The notes beneath the pieces are model-generated. The model saw nothing but the letters and a program-made list of their open reading frames with translations, did not search any database and was not told where the DNA came from. Shown here in pieces: positions 34,227 through 41,281 of a DNA stretch of 41,281 nt. The position numbers were made by a program, and so were the translations under genes. The DNA comes from Aquidulcibacter paucihalophilus (lineage in GTDB: Bacteria; Pseudomonadota; Alphaproteobacteria; Caulobacterales; Aquidulcibacteraceae): assembly GCF_002105465.1 (NCBI RefSeq), contig NZ_NCSQ01000073.1, positions 1 through 41,281 of the forward strand. The letters run 5' to 3'. Every line of letters starts with the position of its first letter. The stretch's first letter is position 1.

Positions 34227-35432
34227 CTATGACATCCCAAACACCGCCCAAGCCTCCATCAAAGCCCGCCGCTTTTCAAATAAGTCGCCCCTTCGATAGG
34301 CTGCCTCTGCCTGATTTGAGATCACGTGGGCCAAAGCCGCCTCTGCGACTTCATTCTGGAAGTCAGTTCGCTCAGCCGCCCAATCGCGGAATGTGGACCT
34401 GAAACCGTGGGCGGTCAGGTCGTCACGCTTCATGCGGCGTAAGGTCATAAGGAAAGCCATATTGGATATGGGCTTGCCACATTTGAGGCCCGGGAAGACA
34501 TAGACAGGATCAAGGCCGCGCACTGCTTTCAAGACTGCCATAGCCGCGGTCGAAAGTGGTACCCGGTGGACGCGGCCCGCTTTCATCCGTTCGGCTGGAA
34601 CTGTCCAGGACTTGTCGTTGAAGTCGATCTCATCCCAGCGTGCGGCAATGGCCTCACTGGTGCGAGCGGCTGTAAGAATAGCAAATTGAAAGGCGAGGGG
34701 ACCTACACCGGTTTGCTCCCGCAGCTTCGACATGAAGGCCGGATACTCGTCGATAGGCAATGCGGCGTAATGCTTTACCGTCTTGGCTTTGTTTCGGGCA
34801 GGGAGCGCCTTCTCCAAATGCCCGCGCCATCGGGCCGGATTCTCGCCGGTGCGATATTCCCGCACCCTTGCCCAATCTAGGATGTTCTCAAGTCGTCCGC
34901 GAAGGCGGCTGGCGGTTTCGGTCTTGGTTTGCCAAATCGGATCAAGCACCTTCATGATCATGCTAACGTTAATGTCCTGCACGGCGACCTTACCGAGAAC
35001 TGGGTTGGCATACATCTTGATGGTGTTCGTCCATTGCGTCTTGTGCTTATCGTTTTTCCAACTACTTTCATGTGCTTTGATATAGGCTTCAGCGCATTGA
35101 GCGAACGTCATGCTCGCCGCTCGTTGCCGCACGGCCTCTTGGCGAACTTCAGCTTTAGCGACGACCACATCAGCACCGGACTTGGCGTTCTTTCGGATTT
35201 CCAATGTCTTCTCGCGTGCTTGCGCCAGCGTGACCAGATCAACGCTGCCAACTCCGGTTTCGCGCACCTTGCCATTCAAGGGGGTAAATCGAACCAGCCA
35301 AGATTTGCGGAGTTCACGAGTTTTGGGATTGGCAGTGACTTGAAGGAATAGGCCATTGCCATCGGCGTGCTTGCCTACTGAGTTGATCGACTTCACGGCC
35401 AAAGCTGTTAGTTTGTTGCGCACATGTGGCAT
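34227..35432 (-). CDS. int: P4-type tyrosine integrase (DUF4102 N-terminal domain)
   Basis: 401 aa, typical length. The N-terminal DUF4102 arm-binding domain covers about residues 1-90 (LTALAVKSINSVGKHADGNG and the following beta strands). A core-binding domain covers about 105-200 and the catalytic domain about 225-395. Catalytic residues are visible: Arg257 in TAARTSEAIAARWDEI, His342 and Arg345 in AHGFRSTFRDWAAE, His369 in LAHVISNQ, and the nucleophile Tyr379 in AAYRRGD. Such integrases insert ICEs and islands into the 3' ends of tRNA or tmRNA genes. The gene is read away from the att-like sequence at 35636, and short direct repeats lie between them, as expected for Int-binding sites. It probably mobilises the whole Trb element to the left. 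Confidence 0.94.
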   Translation of the reverse strand: MPHVRNKLTALAVKSINSVGKHADGNGLFLQVTANPKTRELRKSWLVRFTPLNGKVRETGVGSVDLVTLAQAREKTLEIRKNAKSGADVVVAKAEVRQEAVRQRAASMTFAQCAEAYIKAHESSWKNDKHKTQWTNTIKMYANPVLGKVAVQDINVSMIMKVLDPIWQTKTETASRLRGRLENILDWARVREYRTGENPARWRGHLEKALPARNKAKTVKHYAALPIDEYPAFMSKLREQTGVGPLAFQFAILTAARTSEAIAARWDEIDFNDKSWTVPAERMKAGRVHRVPLSTAAMAVLKAVRGLDPVYVFPGLKCGKPISNMAFLMTLRRMKRDDLTAHGFRSTFRDWAAERTDFQNEVAEAALAHVISNQAEAAYRRGDLFEKRRALMEAWAVFGMS

Positions 35433-35458
35433 GGCTATTCATCCAACTTATGAGGCTT

Positions 35459-35505
35459 TACCCAAGTAATACTCACGATTTCGTACCCACGAAATACCCA
35501 CGAAA
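35459..35505 (+). repeat. Direct repeats upstream of int, candidate arm-type integrase sites
   Basis: TACCCACGAAA is perfectly repeated in tandem (35484-35494 and 35495-35505). Degenerate copies precede it: TACTCACGA at 35470-35478 and TACCCAAGTAA at 35459-35469. The block lies 26 bases upstream of the int start and 130 bases from the att-like core. The position fits arm-type binding sites for the integrase N-terminal domain; autoregulation of int is also possible. Confidence 0.6.
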
Positions 35506-35520
35506 TGGAGGCCCTAGAAC

Positions 35521-35545
35521 GAAACAATTCGAAACGCTTCGAAAC
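35521..35545 (+). repeat. GAAAC repeats phased at 10 bp
   Basis: GAAAC occurs at 35521-35525, 35531-35535 and 35541-35545, each preceded by a pyrimidine-C dinucleotide or similar (the last two share TTCGAAAC). The exact 10-bp phase puts the sites on one DNA face. It is a candidate binding site for an integrase or excisionase. A further GAAAC lies near 35604. Confidence 0.45.
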
Positions 35546-35635
35546 AGGGTGTATCCAATAAACTGAATTATATCATAATTTTAGGAACAAATCTACTCTC
35601 TTTGAAACGATTGGGCGGACACTTTTGGCCGACTC

Positions 35636-35649
35636 CGTCTCCGCCAGTT
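35636..35649 (+). other. Candidate ICE right attachment core (tRNA 3'-end-like)
   Basis: CGTCTCCGCCAGTT resembles the acceptor-stem 3' strand plus CCA end of a tRNA-Ser-like or tmRNA gene (GTCTCC, G, CCA). No 5' part of an RNA gene precedes it. It lies 204 bases from int, as expected for the att remnant left downstream of an integrated element. An identical 14-mer in the same orientation is at 40829. Confidence 0.6.
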
Positions 35650-35740
35650 CATTGCGTCTCACGCTGCAAAGTCACGCCGATTTTTTTCTTCCTGTTGGGG
35701 TAAGTAGCGCTTGGCAAAGCCAGCGCGTGCTGATACCTTT

Positions 35741-35942
35741 CAGGTAGATGGTGCCTCAGGAAACTGGGGTGAAAAGGGAATGCTGTGCGGGGGTTAGCCT
35801 TCAAATCAGCAGCCGTGCCTGCGACCGTAAGCGGATAGCCGCGTTTCTCTTGGCCAAAGCCAAGATGTGCCACTGGGCCCCATTGGGTTCGGGAAGGCCG
35901 AAACAAAGCCATGACCCGTAAGTCGGGAGACCTGCCATCGCC
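35741..35942 (+). ncRNA. Cobalamin (AdoCbl/vitamin B12) riboswitch
   Basis: The leader contains the conserved elements in order: GATGGTGCC (35748-35755 region), the core GAAAAGGGAA (35771-35780), GTGCGGGGG, the CCTGCGACCGTAAGCGG loop-stem (35818-35834), CCACTGGGCC, CGGGAAGGCCG (35890-35900), and the hallmark 3' box ATGACCCGTAAGTCGGGAGA ending in CCTGCC at 35936. CAGGT (35741-35745) can pair with ACCTG (35930-35934) as P1. It binds cobalamin and turns down the transport genes that follow when B12 is plentiful. This leader also explains the open frame back to 35911, which is not the true btuB start. Confidence 0.96.
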
Positions 35943-35978
35943 GTCGTTCGTCCGTCCTGCCAGGGTCAGCGGGAAGGC

Positions 35979-36087
35979 CGGAGTTTACCTCCGATGCAAC
36001 GACTGCAGGACGTGGGGCGCATGGTGCGCACCCGCCACTCTTGCATGCCAGGAGGATTGGCCGTGCATCAGCGGCCAACGAAAATCG
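35979..36087 (+). promoter_or_regulatory. btuB expression platform: short uORF and a hairpin that bridges Shine-Dalgarno to start codon
   Basis: After the riboswitch, CGGAG (35979-35983) and CTCCG (35989-35993) form a hairpin holding GGAG just before an ATG at 35994. That ATG opens a 74-codon frame overlapping the btuB start in another frame (ends 36218). Further on, AGGAGG (36050-36055) lies 32 bases before the btuB ATG, too far to work directly. A perfect 7-bp hairpin (TTGGCCG 36057-36063 with CGGCCAA 36072-36078) lies between them; with it folded, 10 unpaired bases separate the two. These elements are seen; the mechanism is inferred. Confidence 0.55.
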
Positions 36088-38055
36088 ATGAAACGCAAAC
36101 TTTGCCTGTTGGCAAAAGCCCTAATCGTGCCCGTCAGTGTGGCACTTTCGCCCTTCGTCTCGGTGACATCTGCAGCGGCACAAAGCGCCGCCGGCATATC
36201 GGCGAAGGACCAAGCTGAGACCATCATTGTCACCGCTACCCGCGCCCCAACCCGGGCATCGCGTGTGGGGTCTTCTGTCACCGTTATCGATGCGCCCGCC
36301 ATTGCCCGTGCCCAATCTATTCCGGTGATTGATCTGTTGCGCGACGTGCCCGGCGTTGCCTTTAGCCGGACGGGCGGGGTTGGCAGTCTGACGACGGTGC
36401 GCATTCGGGGTGCTGAAAGCGACCAGACCGTGCTGTTGATTGACGGGGTGAAGCTGAATGACCCGTCTGGCCCGGGCGGCGGGTTCAATTTCGCCAATCT
36501 GTTGGTCGGCAATCTAGAGCGGATTGAAGTATTGCGGGGGCCGCAATCAACCCTGTATGGCAGCCAAGCCATGGGCGGTGTGGTGCAGATCATCACCCGC
36601 GCGGGAGATGTGCCGTTTGCCGCCAGCGTCACCTTAGAAGGTGGCGATTTGAACACGCGACGCGCCCGGGGATCTGTCCGTGGGCAAGTGGGGGGCCTCT
36701 CCTATGTGCTGGCTGCGGGGCAATTTGAGACTGATGGCATCAGTTCTGCTGCAGCCGGTAAAGAACGCGACGGCTATAAAAACACGCTCCTTCAGAGCCG
36801 ACTTGATTATGCGATGACTGATCAGCTGAGCTTGGAAGCGCGCGTTTTTTGGTCGGATAGCGATGTTGGCATTGATGGTTTCCCCGCGCCAAGCTTTGTC
36901 TTGTCCGATACCCTCGAGCGGTCCAAGACCGAGGAATTGATCGTCTATACGGGTGCTAATCTAACCTTCTTGGATGGGCGGTCACGCACGCGCTTGGGTT
37001 TCAGCGAAACACAAACCGACCGCACCAATCTAAACCCCACTTTGGCGGTTCAAAACACCTTTGTCGGCACGGGCACCAATCGACGGGCGGAATTCCAAAC
37101 CAGTCTGGATGTCACGCCCCAGTTTCAACTCCTGGGAGGGGGCGAGTTTGAGCAATCGCAGCTGCGCACGGCAAGCCCATCTGTGACTACCCCTAATCCC
37201 ACCCCTCTTAGAGCCAAGAGTGAGTTGAGCGCGCTCTATTTGCAGGGGCAAGCCTCTCCCACTGCGTGGCTCACGGCAACGGTGGGCGTGCGTTGGACCG
37301 ATCATGACAGTTTTGGCGAGGCTTTGAACACGCGGGCCACGGTCGCGGCGTCGTTCAATGAGGGCAATACAATTGTGCGGGCAGCCCTTGCGGATGGTTT
37401 TAAGTCACCGACGCCGTTTCAACTCTTTTCCAACTTTGGCAATGCCAAGCTGCAACCCGAAGAAGCCAGTTCAGCCGAAATTGGGCTCGAGCAAGCGTGG
37501 TTTTCGCGTCGCCTGATCGGGTCGCTCACGTATTTCGAGCGCGACACCATCAACCAGATCGACTTTGTCTCTTGCTTTGGCAATGCGGCGGCCATCTGCG
37601 TTGGTCGGCCAAGCGGGACCTATGACAATATCGCCCGCACCAAGGCCGAAGGCACTGAGTTTACCCTAGAGGCAAAACCGACCAAGCATCTGAGCCTTTC
37701 GGCGGGCTTTGCGACGTTGGACGCGCGCAATAAGGTGCGGGGAACAACCAATTTCAATCGCCTTCTACCCCGCCGCGCAAAGGAAACCGGCTTTGCCACA
37801 ATCGGCTATGTTTTCAGTTTTGGTCTGGATGTCTCCGCTACCTATTCCCGCGTCGGAGACAGCTTCAACAATGCGGGCAATAGTGTGGTGATCAAGGGCT
37901 ATGATCTGGTGACCCTGCGCGCGAGCCAAAAAATCAATAGCCACTGGACCGTCTTTGCGCGCGTCGAAAATGCGGGCGATGAGGTTTATGAAACGGTGAC
38001 TGGCTATGGCTCACCACGGCGGCAAACATTGGTAGGCTTACGTGCGAGCTTCTAG
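36088..38055 (+). CDS. btuB: TonB-dependent cobalamin outer-membrane receptor (BtuB-like)
   Basis: 655 aa from the ATG at 36088, where a signal peptide begins (MKRKLCLLAKALIVPVSVAL, cleavage near SAAAQ). A TonB-box-like AETIIVTATR follows at about residues 44-53. The plug domain includes PVIDLLRDVPGVAFSRTGG, TVRIRGAESDQTVLLIDGVK and ERIEVLRGPQSTLYGSQAMG (about 78-160). The beta-barrel continues to a C-terminal aromatic residue (VGLRASF). The receptor takes up corrinoids at the outer membrane using TonB energy. The cobalamin riboswitch and the downstream transporter genes make B12 the likely substrate. The stop overlaps the btuF-like start by 14 bases. Confidence 0.93.
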   Translation: MKRKLCLLAKALIVPVSVALSPFVSVTSAAAQSAAGISAKDQAETIIVTATRAPTRASRVGSSVTVIDAPAIARAQSIPVIDLLRDVPGVAFSRTGGVGSLTTVRIRGAESDQTVLLIDGVKLNDPSGPGGGFNFANLLVGNLERIEVLRGPQSTLYGSQAMGGVVQIITRAGDVPFAASVTLEGGDLNTRRARGSVRGQVGGLSYVLAAGQFETDGISSAAAGKERDGYKNTLLQSRLDYAMTDQLSLEARVFWSDSDVGIDGFPAPSFVLSDTLERSKTEELIVYTGANLTFLDGRSRTRLGFSETQTDRTNLNPTLAVQNTFVGTGTNRRAEFQTSLDVTPQFQLLGGGEFEQSQLRTASPSVTTPNPTPLRAKSELSALYLQGQASPTAWLTATVGVRWTDHDSFGEALNTRATVAASFNEGNTIVRAALADGFKSPTPFQLFSNFGNAKLQPEEASSAEIGLEQAWFSRRLIGSLTYFERDTINQIDFVSCFGNAAAICVGRPSGTYDNIARTKAEGTEFTLEAKPTKHLSLSAGFATLDARNKVRGTTNFNRLLPRRAKETGFATIGYVFSFGLDVSATYSRVGDSFNNAGNSVVIKGYDLVTLRASQKINSHWTVFARVENAGDEVYETVTGYGSPRRQTLVGLRASF

Positions 38056-38926
38056 GCTGGCTCTTTTACTTCTTATAGGGGGTGCGGCGGGGTGTTCCTC
38101 GCCGCAGCCACCCAGTGCTTTGGCTGCCCAAACTGGCGGCAAAGCGTCATTGCGGGTCGTCTCGCTGGATTTTTGTGCCGATCAGTTTGTGGTCAAACTG
38201 GCGGATCGGGCCGATATTCTTGCCGTCTCACCCGATGCCACGCGCGATTTTTCCTTCATGCGGCGTGAAGCCAAGGGCTTGCGACAAGTTCGCCCTGATG
38301 CGGAAGCTATCCTCGCCCTAAAGCCCGATGTGGTCATCCGTTCCTATGGGGGAGGGCCGCAAATGGGGCCATTTCTGGAGCGCGCTGGCATTAAGGTGCA
38401 TCAAATTGGCTGGGGGGAGAATTTTGCTGCTGTCCGCAATAATGTGCGTGAAGCGGCTGCCGCCTTGGGGCAGCCGGCACGCGGGGAAGCGGTTGTCGCT
38501 GAGTTTGATCGCAGGCTGGCAAACTTAAAGCCCGCGGCGCAGGTTTCAGCCCTTTATGTCACGCCAGGCGGCGTGACCACAGGCCCCGGATCTTTGGTGG
38601 ATCGCATGATGGGGCAAGCCGGCCTTGTCAATTTTCAGACGCAAAAGGGCTGGAACCCACTACCGCTGGAGCGGCTGGTAACAGAGCGGCCCGCTATGCT
38701 GGTTACCGCTTTTTTCACAGCCCAAAGCCCACACCAAGATTATTGGAGCCAAGCACGCCATCCCTTGGTGCGAACGATGCTGGCGGATTTGCCGGTTGCC
38801 CGCCTTGATGGTGGGGCCACAGCCTGTAGCGGGTGGTTTATGGTAGACGCGATGGAGGCGATGGCCGCCACAGGGCGCCGTAGCCAGACTCAGACAGGGC
38901 CGCTGTCGGGAGAGGTGCGGCCATGA
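38042..38926 (+). CDS. btuF: Cobalamin ABC transporter substrate-binding lipoprotein (BtuF-like)
   Basis: 294 aa from a GTG at 38042 inside the 3' end of btuB. This start gives a lipoprotein signal peptide, RLALLLLIGGAAGC, with the lipobox cysteine at residue 18. The mature part is a class III periplasmic-binding fold: VVSLDFCADQFVVKLADRAD (about 39-58), ILALKPDVVIRSYGG (about 89-103), then VREAAAALGQ in the connecting helix. The protein binds vitamin B12 in the periplasm and delivers it to the BtuC/BtuD transporter. The gene overlaps btuC by 4 bases. Confidence 0.87.
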   Translation: MRASRLALLLLIGGAAGCSSPQPPSALAAQTGGKASLRVVSLDFCADQFVVKLADRADILAVSPDATRDFSFMRREAKGLRQVRPDAEAILALKPDVVIRSYGGGPQMGPFLERAGIKVHQIGWGENFAAVRNNVREAAAALGQPARGEAVVAEFDRRLANLKPAAQVSALYVTPGGVTTGPGSLVDRMMGQAGLVNFQTQKGWNPLPLERLVTERPAMLVTAFFTAQSPHQDYWSQARHPLVRTMLADLPVARLDGGATACSGWFMVDAMEAMAATGRRSQTQTGPLSGEVRP

Positions 38927-39930
38927 AGGTACAAAGCCACGCCACGGCCCTGACCCTCCTCCTTGTGGCCTTAAGCGGTCTTGCTCTGATCGCCTCAAGC
39001 CTGATTGGCGCAACATCTTTGCCTTTGGGCCGATTACTGGCGGCCTTGGTGGGGGTAGGGGACACGCAAGCCGAGCTGATCATCTGGGAGATTCGCTTGC
39101 CCCGCGCCTTTGCAGCCTTTTTGGTGGGTATGGCCTTGGCTGGCAGTGGGGCAGCCCTGCAAGGCCTGTTACGTAATCCGTTGGCAGAACCTGGCGTGCT
39201 GGGTGTTTCGGCCATGTCGAGCCTTTTTGCCACCATCACAATCTATTGGGGCTTTGTACAGCTTTCGCCCTGGATGCTACCTTTGGCCTCCATTTTCGGT
39301 GCGTTGCTGGCCACAGGGCTTGTCGCCCTGCTCGCACCACGGGTTCAATCGGTGGTAACGCTGGTGCTGGTGGGGGTGGGTATTTCCAGCCTTGCTGGGG
39401 GATTCATGTCGCTGCTGCTCAATCTGGCCCCAAACCCATTCACTTTGTCTGACATGATGAATTGGATGATGGGCTCTGTCGCCAATCGGTCGATGGAGGA
39501 CCTCCTCCTCGCAGCCCCATTCCTGCTTGTCGGTACCTTTGCTCTGGGTGTCGCTGCCCCTGGCCTGCAGGCTTTGACTTTGGGCGAAGAGGCAGCCAGC
39601 GCCATTGGCTTGGATGTCGGCCGCTCGCGGCTTTGGGTGGTGCTGGGGGCCGGGCTTTTGACGGGAGCGGCCGTATCGGTCGCAGGCGCAGTCGGCTTTG
39701 TCGGCATCATTGCGCCACATGTCGTGCGCCCATTTGTCGGCCATGATCCGACGCGCACCCTGTTACCAGCGGCGCTGCTTGGCGGCCTTGTCCTTGTCCT
39801 TGCAGACCTGATCGCAAGGCTTGCCCCGACAAGCCAAGAACTCAAGCTCGGCGTCGTCGCCGCCCTGATCGGCGCGCCCATCTTCATCTGGATTGCGGTC
39901 CGGCGCCGCGCGTTGGAGGCCGACCAATGA
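38923..39930 (+). CDS. btuC: Cobalamin ABC transporter permease (BtuC, FecCD family)
   Basis: 335 aa. It is highly hydrophobic with about nine or ten transmembrane helices. FecCD signatures are clear: IRLPRAFAAFLVGMALAGSG (about 47-66), ALQGLLRNPLAEPGVLGVS (about 68-86), MMNWMMGSVANRSMEDLL, the cytoplasmic coupling region GEEAASAIGLDVGRSRLW, and VGFVGIIAPHVVRPFVGHDP (about 256-275). The dimer forms the inner-membrane path for B12. Overlaps of 4 bases with both neighbours mark a tightly coupled operon. Confidence 0.94.
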   Translation: MKVQSHATALTLLLVALSGLALIASSLIGATSLPLGRLLAALVGVGDTQAELIIWEIRLPRAFAAFLVGMALAGSGAALQGLLRNPLAEPGVLGVSAMSSLFATITIYWGFVQLSPWMLPLASIFGALLATGLVALLAPRVQSVVTLVLVGVGISSLAGGFMSLLLNLAPNPFTLSDMMNWMMGSVANRSMEDLLLAAPFLLVGTFALGVAAPGLQALTLGEEAASAIGLDVGRSRLWVVLGAGLLTGAAVSVAGAVGFVGIIAPHVVRPFVGHDPTRTLLPAALLGGLVLVLADLIARLAPTSQELKLGVVAALIGAPIFIWIAVRRRALEADQ

Positions 39931-40700
39931 GTTTGAAGCTGCAATACGCGACGGTCACCTTAGAAGGCGCGCACCTCCTCCAGGCCGTTTCGTTCGAAGT
40001 GCTAAAGGGCAAGCTGGTCGGCCTCTTGGGGCCGAATGGTGCGGGCAAGACCACCGCCGTGCGCGCCTTACTCGGCCTGCAACCACTAAGTTCAGGTTCT
40101 GCCCAGTTAGATGGCCAGGCTGCTGACAGCCTAAGCGCCAAGCAGCGGGCCTTGCGTGTCTCCTATCTCCCCCAAGCCCGCAAATTGGCATGGCCGATTG
40201 CCGTGCGTGAGGCCGTCGCCTTGGGACGCTATGCTTATGGTGGACCCATGGGCCGCCTTGCACCAACCGATGCCGCTGCCGTTGAAAAGGCTCTGGAGCG
40301 TTGTTCGCTTTTAGGCTTTGAAGACCGCGCCGTCACCAGCCTATCGGGTGGGGAGCTCGCGCGTGTACATTTGGCCCGTGCGTTGGCCAGTCATGCGCCG
40401 GCCCTGATTGCCGACGAGCCTACTGCCGCCCTCGACCCGGGGCATAGTTTTGATGTTTTGGCGACCCTGCAGGCGCAGGCCCGGTCTGGGCACGCAGTGC
40501 TGGTCGTGCTCCATGATTTGGCGCTGGCTGCCCGTTTTTGTGACGAGATTATTTTGCTGAACCAGGGCAAACTTGTCGTGCAAGCGCCTCCAGTTCAAGC
40601 CCTAACATCGCAGACTTTGGCCGATGTTTATGGGGTAAGCGCTACGTGGAACGCGGGGCATTTAACGATTTCAGGCCGTATCGCCTCTTCGGAACCATAG
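39927..40700 (+). CDS. btuD: Cobalamin ABC transporter ATPase (BtuD, FepC-like)
   Basis: 257 aa. Walker A GPNGAGKTT (about residues 35-43), Q-loop SYLPQARKL (about 79-87), signature LSGGELARVHLARAL (about 139-153), Walker B ALIADEPTAALDP (about 159-171) and the switch histidine in VVLHDLALAARF are all present. ATP hydrolysis by the BtuD dimer drives B12 import through BtuC. It is the last gene of the riboswitch-controlled operon and overlaps btuC by 4 bases. Confidence 0.94.
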   Translation: MSLKLQYATVTLEGAHLLQAVSFEVLKGKLVGLLGPNGAGKTTAVRALLGLQPLSSGSAQLDGQAADSLSAKQRALRVSYLPQARKLAWPIAVREAVALGRYAYGGPMGRLAPTDAAAVEKALERCSLLGFEDRAVTSLSGGELARVHLARALASHAPALIADEPTAALDPGHSFDVLATLQAQARSGHAVLVVLHDLALAARFCDEIILLNQGKLVVQAPPVQALTSQTLADVYGVSATWNAGHLTISGRIASSEP

Positions 40701-40828
40701 CGCGCGTATGAGCCCAAGTAATCTCCGCCTTAATCTGTGGATAGTTTTGCGATCCAAGACCAGATGTCTGATTTTTGGCGACAAATTAGACGTCAAATAT
40801 AATTGACACGTTGTCTGCCCTATTTTAT

Positions 40829-40842
40829 CGTCTCCGCCAGTT
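40829..40842 (+). other. Second copy of the att-like 14-mer
   Basis: CGTCTCCGCCAGTT, identical in sequence and orientation to 35636-35649; identity stops at both ends. It also resembles a tRNA 3' end without an adjoining RNA gene. The two copies enclose the B12 operon. Confidence 0.5.
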
Positions 40843-41093
40843 TTACGACACTATCTTGCGCATTTGATTTGGTGTTTAAAGTAAATCTATTGATATATGA
40901 CAGTATTACATGCTCATGCGGACGGCAGGCCCTTGTAGCCCAATTGTAATAGAATGGCTGTTTTTTCCAAATAAGGGAAATTTCATACCTTTAGTAACCA
41001 AATCAAGGTGGTAAAATTAACTGTATTAATTTCAAGTTTACCATATTTTTGCGATTGCCAGCCGGTTACCTGTAAGTTAATAAAAGCTTAAGC

Positions 41094-41122
41094 GGCTCGA
41101 TTCTCCGCGAGAGCCTTGTTTT
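41094..41122 (+). terminator. Possible intrinsic terminator
   Basis: GGCTC (41094-41098) and GAGCC (41111-41115) can pair, followed by TTGTTTT. It is 394 bases beyond the btuD stop, so its transcript is uncertain; it may end readthrough from the B12 operon. Confidence 0.35.
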
Positions 41123-41281
41123 GGCACTCTGCTTCGAGCGCGTATTTCCAGTGTGTGTATTCCAGAAAACAAATGACCTCATTGGTGGGGGGGCATGATG
41201 GCATATTTTTCGACGCTGGCGTCGCGGCCTGTTCGCACGCTTTAGAGCGTTTCCCGAGTTTTGTGAATCGAAAGGATTCCC

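Larger units (their letters stand above)
40701..41281. other. AT-rich intergenic stretch after the B12 operon
   Basis: No confident gene in 580 bases. Contents: TGTGGATAG at 40736-40744 (one mismatch from an inverted DnaA box); an inverted repeat GTCAA (40792-40796) / TTGAC (40803-40807); the second att-like 14-mer (40829-40842); a terminator-like hairpin (41094-41115). Near the edge, an ATG pair at 41195/41198 starts a frame that stops after 15-16 codons (41243-41245). Base composition is clearly more AT-rich than the operon. Confidence 0.5.

Noticed and set aside
35560..35660. Complete tRNA gene at the att-like sequence
   Set aside because: Only the 3' acceptor/CCA-like end is present; no matching 5' acceptor strand, anticodon arm or T-loop upstream.
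35911..36087. 59-residue N-terminal extension of the BtuB-like protein
   Set aside because: Its first codons are the conserved 3' box of the cobalamin riboswitch, and the signal peptide begins at 36088.
1..41281. CRISPR array
   Set aside because: No regularly spaced repeats of 24-40 bases with unique spacers; the only short repeats are the 11-bp and 10-bp arrays near int.

Overview
The window looks like alphaproteobacterial DNA of roughly 55-60% GC. The Trb-type conjugation genes, DUF2958 and ArdC-like accessory genes, and a cobalamin-riboswitch TonB receptor locus are typical of Caulobacterales, Sphingomonadales and relatives. The exact genus cannot be read from the sequence. Most of the window (about 0.8-35.65 kb) reads as the right-hand part of an integrative and conjugative element (ICE). 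The last 5 kb is a vitamin B12 uptake locus.

Layout. 1-669: 3'-truncated Sel1-repeat secreted protein (minus). 0.8-5.2 kb: ArdC-like antirestriction protein, an AT-rich orphan membrane protein, and a large ParB-like protein without ParA. 5.6-5.9 kb: decayed IS3-type remnant. 6.0-8.1 kb: small orphan ORF, then a coupled winged-helix regulator and AbiEii-like nucleotidyltransferase pair with a candidate operator. 8.4-8.7 kb: DUF2958. 9.3-22.9 kb: one long plus-strand conjugation operon with coupling protein (TraG/VirD4), ribbon-helix-helix protein, trbB, C, D, E, J, L, F, G, I, a TraF-like peptidase and a lytic transglycosylase; an AlpA-like DNA-binding gene follows. No relaxase, trbK or trbH is visible. 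23.3-32.7 kb: three minus-strand genes (SNF2 helicase, then beta-class N6-adenine methyltransferase, then type III Res-like helicase/nuclease) forming a restriction-like defence operon. It is preceded by a 364-aa protein of unknown function and a 20-codon relic of a second SNF2 helicase gene. 34.2-35.4 kb: P4-type tyrosine integrase, then two families of short direct repeats and a 14-bp tRNA-3'-end-like sequence, the probable right attachment site.

35.7-40.7 kb: cobalamin riboswitch, btuB-like TonB receptor, and btuF, btuC and btuD-like ABC transporter genes in one operon. A second identical copy of the 14-bp att-like sequence lies just beyond it. The B12 locus is therefore bracketed by att-like repeats and may be a tandem island remnant or chromosomal DNA duplicated at the insertion hotspot. 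40.7-41.28 kb holds no confident gene.

How it fits together: the integrase and att sites move the element, the Trb system builds the mating pore and pilus, ArdC and ParB-like proteins would help establish it in a new host, and the nucleotidyltransferase pair and restriction-like operon are probable defence or stabilisation cargo. The most notable new observations are RNA-level. The ribosome binding sites of three leftward ICE genes each lie in an inverted repeat, and a perfect 7-bp hairpin between a strong Shine-Dalgarno sequence and the btuB start codon would bring them to optimal distance.
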